In this document: piece after piece, positions 7,068 to 10,306 of the stretch
Position numbering within the stretch: the stretch's first letter is position 1
Layout: the number at the start of each line of letters is the position of its first letter
From: Clostridiales bacterium
GTDB taxonomy: Bacteria > Bacillota > Clostridia > Christensenellales > JAISNN01
NCBI GenBank assembly: GCA_031273965.1
Contig: JAISQX010000102.1
Span: 1 to 10,306 of the forward strand
Direction of reading: 5' to 3'
Length of the DNA: 10,306 nt
The notes under the pieces: generated by a model
Told to the model about the DNA's origin: nothing
The model's input: the letters and a program-made list of their open reading frames with translations, nothing else
The model's database searches: none
Position numbers and translations under genes: made by a program

Positions 7068-7376
7068 AAATAACCTCCGCGTAAATGGAAATAAGGGCGT
7101 GTTTTATTCTATGCGCAAAAGGAAAAAATATTTACGGAATATACTCTCGGAGGTTACTCATAAGTTTTTAACATATGTGTTTTAATCGGATAAAGGTTCC
7201 GTGCAAAAGGATTTATGCTGATTTGTCGGCGCAAAAGTATGAAATAAGTAATTGCGACTTGAACACAATGAGTATTGTTATCTTCAAATGCGGGTTAAGT
7301 ATTTTAATGTATAAACTCCGGTTATATTCTTTACTTTTACCGTCGGATATGCTAAAATGTTATAAGAGGAAAACAC
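7068..7376. other. Divergent intergenic region between asnB and pheS
   Basis: These 309 bases separate two divergent genes. The asnB side carries its ribosome binding site (7072-7078) and a weak -10 candidate. The pheS side carries a good promoter at 7330-7358. Bases 7140-7320 hold no recognisable RNA, riboswitch or terminator. In particular, the T-box consensus AGGGTGG-N-ACCGCG, often found before pheS in Bacillota, is absent. Two short frames exist (24 codons from 7111 and 73 codons from 7175). Neither has a ribosome binding site, and the second runs through the pheS promoter and start, so I do not call them genes. Confidence 0.5.
7330..7358 (+). promoter_or_regulatory. Extended -10 promoter for pheST
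   Basis: TTTACT at 7330-7335 and TAAAAT at 7353-7358 are separated by 17 bases, with TG at 7350-7351 forming an extended -10. The layout matches the nadD promoter (TTTACA, 17 bases, TGC-TATAAT). The start of transcription should be near 7365, giving a leader of only about 12 bases that begins at the ribosome binding site AGAGGA (7365-7370). That leaves no room for a leader attenuator. Confidence 0.65.
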
Positions 7377-8396
7377 ATGAAAACTATCTTGGATAAAATA
7401 TTAAACGACGCGCAAAAGGAAACCGATTGTGCCTCAGATTTGAAAGGTTTGAACGAAGTTCGTATAAAGTTTTTGGGTAAAAACGGTGAATTTACCGCCG
7501 TAATGAAAAATTTAAAGGACATTAAAGCCGAAGAAAGACCACTCTTCGGGAAGCTTATAAATGACGCAAAGGTCATTTTGGAAGGGCATATTGCCTTTAA
7601 AGAGAAGGAATTGTCAGTAAAAGAGCTGGAAGAGAAACTCTTAAGCGAAACAGTGGACATAACCTTGCCGGGCAAAAGAGTCGAATACGGTTCGCTTCAT
7701 CCGATTTCAATTGTCATAAACGAGATAACCGATATTTTTACGGGATTGGGCTTTGACGTGACGGACGGACCGGAGATAGAGACGGATAAGTTTAATTTTG
7801 AGATGCTTAATATTCCAAAGGATCATCCGGCGCGCGATATGCAGGATACTTTTTATATAACGGACGATATAGTTTTACGCACGCAGACCTCTTCTATGCA
7901 GATAAGGACAATGTTGAAGCAAAAGCCGCCGATAAGAATAATAAACCCCGGAAAGGTTTACCGTTCGGATTTTGACTCGTCGCACAGTCCTATGTTTCAT
8001 CAAATAGAAGGCTTGGCTGTCGATAAACATATTACATTGTGCGATCTATTGGGTTTGCTTGGCGAATTTGCAAAAAAATTATTTTCAAAAGAGACAAAAA
8101 CACGTTTTCGCCCGTCATATTTTCCGTTTACCGAGCCGAGCGTCGAGGTGGATGTAACTTGCTCCGAATGCAAGGGCAAGGGGTGTCCGCTTTGCAAAGG
8201 CACGGGTTGGATGGAGATTTTGGGAGCCGGCATAGTAAACCCACGAGTTTTGGAGAATTGCGGCATTGACAGCGGGGAATATTCGGCTCTCGCCTTTGGT
8301 ATGGGGATAGAGAGAATAGCCATAACAAGGTTCGGCATTTCGGATATGAGGATAGTTTTTGAGAACGATAAAAGATTTTTGAGGAATTACAGATAA
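7377..8396 (+). CDS. pheS: Phenylalanyl-tRNA synthetase alpha subunit
   Basis: PheS carries the class II catalytic site that activates phenylalanine and charges tRNA-Phe, as part of an alpha2-beta2 enzyme with PheT. Residues 1 to about 85 form the helical arm that binds tRNA. The catalytic core follows, with HPISIVINEI, the DTFYI segment, motif 2 GKVYRSDFDSSHSPMFHQIEG (192-212) and motif 3 GMGIERIAI (308-316). The end FENDKRFLRNYR is typical of the family. A four-cysteine insert, C262-x2-C265-x4-C270-x2-C273, precedes GWMEILGAG; E. coli PheS lacks it, but I recall it in PheS of many anaerobes. The 339-residue length is normal. AGAGGA at 7365-7370 supports the ATG at 7377. pheT follows after 71 bases. 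Confidence 0.97.
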   Translation: MKTILDKILNDAQKETDCASDLKGLNEVRIKFLGKNGEFTAVMKNLKDIKAEERPLFGKLINDAKVILEGHIAFKEKELSVKELEEKLLSETVDITLPGKRVEYGSLHPISIVINEITDIFTGLGFDVTDGPEIETDKFNFEMLNIPKDHPARDMQDTFYITDDIVLRTQTSSMQIRTMLKQKPPIRIINPGKVYRSDFDSSHSPMFHQIEGLAVDKHITLCDLLGLLGEFAKKLFSKETKTRFRPSYFPFTEPSVEVDVTCSECKGKGCPLCKGTGWMEILGAGIVNPRVLENCGIDSGEYSALAFGMGIERIAITRFGISDMRIVFENDKRFLRNYR

Positions 8397-8415
8397 AAAA
8401 CAATCAAAAGCACAA

Positions 8416-8434
8416 TGAAAACGATATGTTTTCA
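8416..8434 (+). repeat. Small hairpin between pheS and pheT
   Basis: TGAAAAC and GTTTTCA are perfect inverted repeats around the loop GATAT, followed after two bases by ATTTT. The stem has only seven pairs, five of them A-T, so it is a weak terminator at best. It could lower pheT expression relative to pheS or mark an RNA processing site. It may also be chance in AT-rich spacer DNA. Confidence 0.35.
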
Positions 8435-8467
8435 CTATTTTAAAATAAGGATAAAGAGGATAATATA

Positions 8468-10306
8468 ATGAAGCTTCCTATTTCGTGGCTAAAGGATTTT
8501 GTGGATATCAAAGGCGTTTCCGTTCGGGAGCTTTGTTCCGGACTTGTCGGAGCGGGCTTTGAAATAGAGGAAATTATCGATCAAAGAGACGTGAGAAGCG
8601 GTATTTATACGGCGGAGGTTTTATCCATAAGCAAGCACCCTAAAGCCGATAAGTTGGACGTTTGTGAAGTTATTTCAAAAGGCAACAAAAGATTTACCAT
8701 TGTCACAGGCGCAAAAAATATAAAGGCGGGCGACATTGTCCCGTTGGCTTTGGACGGAGCGGTTCTTCCGAACGGGCAAGTAATCGAGAATACTCTTGTC
8801 AGAGAAGTACTATCCGAAGGCATGTTTTGCGGAGGGGAAGAGCTTGCCCTTGCCGAATCGGACTATAAAGGCGCTTCTTTCAACGGAGTGCTTATATTTG
8901 ACGAAGGAACTCCGGTAGGAAAGGATATAAACGATATATTGGGGTTTGACGACGTTATCTTGGATGTGGCGGTGACGCCTAACCGCCCCGATTGCAACAG
9001 CATAATCGGTTTGGCGCGCGAAGTTGCCGCCGTGCTAAAAAGACCTTTTAAGAAAAAAGATTATAAGTACAAAACGCAGGGCGGAAACATCCGCGATTAT
9101 ATAAATGTAGACGTAAAGGACGACGAACTCTGTCCGCGATACATGGCGGCATACGTAAGGGATATAAAAATATCCGAGAGTCCGTCGTATATAAAAAAAC
9201 GTTTGAGAGCCGTAGGTATCAAGAGCATAAACAATATCGTCGATATCACAAACTATGTGTTGACGGAAATAGGACAACCGATGCACGCTTTTGACCACAG
9301 CTTTTTGAGCGGCTCAAAGATAATCGTAAGACGCGCTTCGGAAAACGAAGCCATAGTTTCGCTTGACGGAAAAACAAACATACTTAAAAGCAATATGCTT
9401 GTCATAGCCGATAAGAAAAAGCCCGTCGCCGTCGCCGGAATTATGGGCGGTCTGAACAGCGGAATATGCGACGGGACAAAAAGTATCGTATTTGAATCGG
9501 CGCGTTTTGCCAGAGATAGCATAAGAACGACGTCGAAAGCATTAAATTTAAAGAGCGATTCTCAAGCCCGTTACGAAAAAGGCGTGGATTTTTTAAGTCA
9601 GGAGCTTGCGTTGAAGAGAGCGCTTGCTCTTATATACGAATTGAAAGCCGGCACGATAGTCGACGGCATAATCGATTCGCTTTCTAAGCCGCTAAAAAAT
9701 ACCGTTATAGAGACGACTACAAAAAAAATAAACGACATTTTGGGCATAGTCGTACCCGACGCCGAGATTTCAAGTATTTTAAATTCGCTTGAAATAGAGA
9801 ATACTATAGATAAATTTGGAAAGCTCACAGCTAAAGTGCCGCTATACCGTGAGGATATAACTACGGCAAACGATTTGAGCGAGGAAGTGATACGGCTATA
9901 CGGTTATGATAAAATCATACCTTCGCTTTTAAACGACGCCCAACAAACACGCGGAGGTAAAAGCGCTTTTCAAAAGACTAATGAAAAGTTAAAGAGCGTA
10001 CTTACGGGCTTGGGATTTAATGAGATAATAAGCTTTTCGTTTGTTACGGGTAAGGCGTTTGATATGCTTAAACTGTCAAAAGACGACACAAGGCGATTAG
10101 CGGTGACGCTGCTAAATCCTTTGAGCGAGGATATGGCTGTCATGCGTACCACGCTTACGCATAGTATCCTTATGTCCGCGGCGCATAACATAAATAAGGG
10201 TAACGATACGTTGAGACTCTTTGAGAGCGCTATGGTTTATATTCCAAAGTCCTTGCCATTAGACGAGCTTCCAGACGAAAAAACAAGATTATCCGTCGCT
10301 CTTTCC
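8468..10306 (+). CDS. pheT: Phenylalanyl-tRNA synthetase beta subunit (5' part, cut by the window edge)
   Basis: The frame is open from the ATG at 8468 to the last base of the window, giving 613 of roughly 800 expected residues. PheT forms the alpha2-beta2 synthetase with PheS, recognises tRNA-Phe and edits mischarged Tyr-tRNA-Phe. The start MKLPISWLKDFVD is typical. Residues about 40-150 form the EMAP-like tRNA-binding domain (HPKADKLDVCEV, IVTGAKNI, SEGMFCGGEELAL). DVAVTPNRPDCNS follows, then the B3/B4 editing domain (about 210-370) with INNIVDITNYVL (254-265) and GQPMHAFDH. Next come the B5 domain (about 400-470) and the start of the catalytic-like core (LGFNEIISFSFVT, LLNPLSEDMAVMRTTL). 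The C-terminal anticodon-binding domain lies beyond the window. AGAGGA at 8455-8460 supports the start. It is co-transcribed with pheS. Confidence 0.97.
   Translation, partial: MKLPISWLKDFVDIKGVSVRELCSGLVGAGFEIEEIIDQRDVRSGIYTAEVLSISKHPKADKLDVCEVISKGNKRFTIVTGAKNIKAGDIVPLALDGAVLPNGQVIENTLVREVLSEGMFCGGEELALAESDYKGASFNGVLIFDEGTPVGKDINDILGFDDVILDVAVTPNRPDCNSIIGLAREVAAVLKRPFKKKDYKYKTQGGNIRDYINVDVKDDELCPRYMAAYVRDIKISESPSYIKKRLRAVGIKSINNIVDITNYVLTEIGQPMHAFDHSFLSGSKIIVRRASENEAIVSLDGKTNILKSNMLVIADKKKPVAVAGIMGGLNSGICDGTKSIVFESARFARDSIRTTSKALNLKSDSQARYEKGVDFLSQELALKRALALIYELKAGTIVDGIIDSLSKPLKNTVIETTTKKINDILGIVVPDAEISSILNSLEIENTIDKFGKLTAKVPLYREDITTANDLSEEVIRLYGYDKIIPSLLNDAQQTRGGKSAFQKTNEKLKSVLTGLGFNEIISFSFVTGKAFDMLKLSKDDTRRLAVTLLNPLSEDMAVMRTTLTHSILMSAAHNINKGNDTLRLFESAMVYIPKSLPLDELPDEKTRLSVALS

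Noticed and set aside
7111..7185. A 24-codon basic peptide, possible leader peptide upstream of pheS
   Set aside because: It has no ribosome binding site, contains no phenylalanine run, and is followed by no attenuator hairpin. The pheS promoter lies well downstream of it.
7113..7237. Three copies of G(C/T)GCAAAAG in the asnB-pheS gap (7113, 7201, 7229), possible operators or a riboswitch
   Set aside because: The same 9-mer occurs inside pheS at 7410, and close variants occur inside lon, so it looks like a common word in this genome. Spacing is irregular and no riboswitch consensus fits.
7175..7396. A 73-codon frame before pheS with four cysteines
   Set aside because: It has no ribosome binding site, runs through the pheS promoter and start codon, and resembles nothing I recognise.

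Overview
The window looks like a chromosomal housekeeping segment from a Bacillota (Firmicutes) bacterium, most likely an uncultured member of the Clostridia. The grounds are moderate-to-low G+C, strong GGAGG-type ribosome binding sites, frequent ATA (Ile) and AGA/AGG (Arg) codons, the nadD-yqeK-rsfS gene order, and a small protein resembling the YhcN/YlaJ sporulation family. There is no sign of a phage, insertion sequence, CRISPR array, defence island or RNA gene.

Layout, left to right. (1) The 3' end of an unidentified membrane-anchored gene (1-111). (2) About 255 bases without a clear gene, holding a perfect 16-bp palindrome and a strong promoter. (3) A fused nadD-yqeK gene, NAD biosynthesis plus an HD-type Ap4A hydrolase domain. 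(4) rsfS, the ribosomal silencing factor, with an unusually long basic tail. (5) A small exported or membrane-anchored YhcN/YlaJ-like protein. (6) lon, the ATP-dependent protease. (7) A long hairpin that probably ends transcription from both sides. (8) asnB on the minus strand. (9) A 309-base divergent intergenic region with the pheS promoter. (10) pheS, then pheT cut off by the window edge.

The plus-strand run nadD-yqeK, rsfS, yhcN-like, lon may be read as one loose transcription unit, with gaps of 53, 71 and 137 bases, joining NAD/Ap4A metabolism, ribosome hibernation and proteolysis. asnB converges on lon and diverges from pheST. pheST is the usual two-gene operon encoding the alpha and beta subunits of phenylalanyl-tRNA synthetase.

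I found no convincing new multi-gene system. The points most worth a second look are the apparently leaderless nadD transcript (an extended -10 promoter ending six bases before the ATG), an arginine replacing the conserved glycine of the NadD HxGH motif, the NadD-YqeK fusion with an enlarged HD-domain loop, the divergent YhcN-like protein placed between rsfS and lon, and the palindrome and split coding-like frames upstream of nadD.
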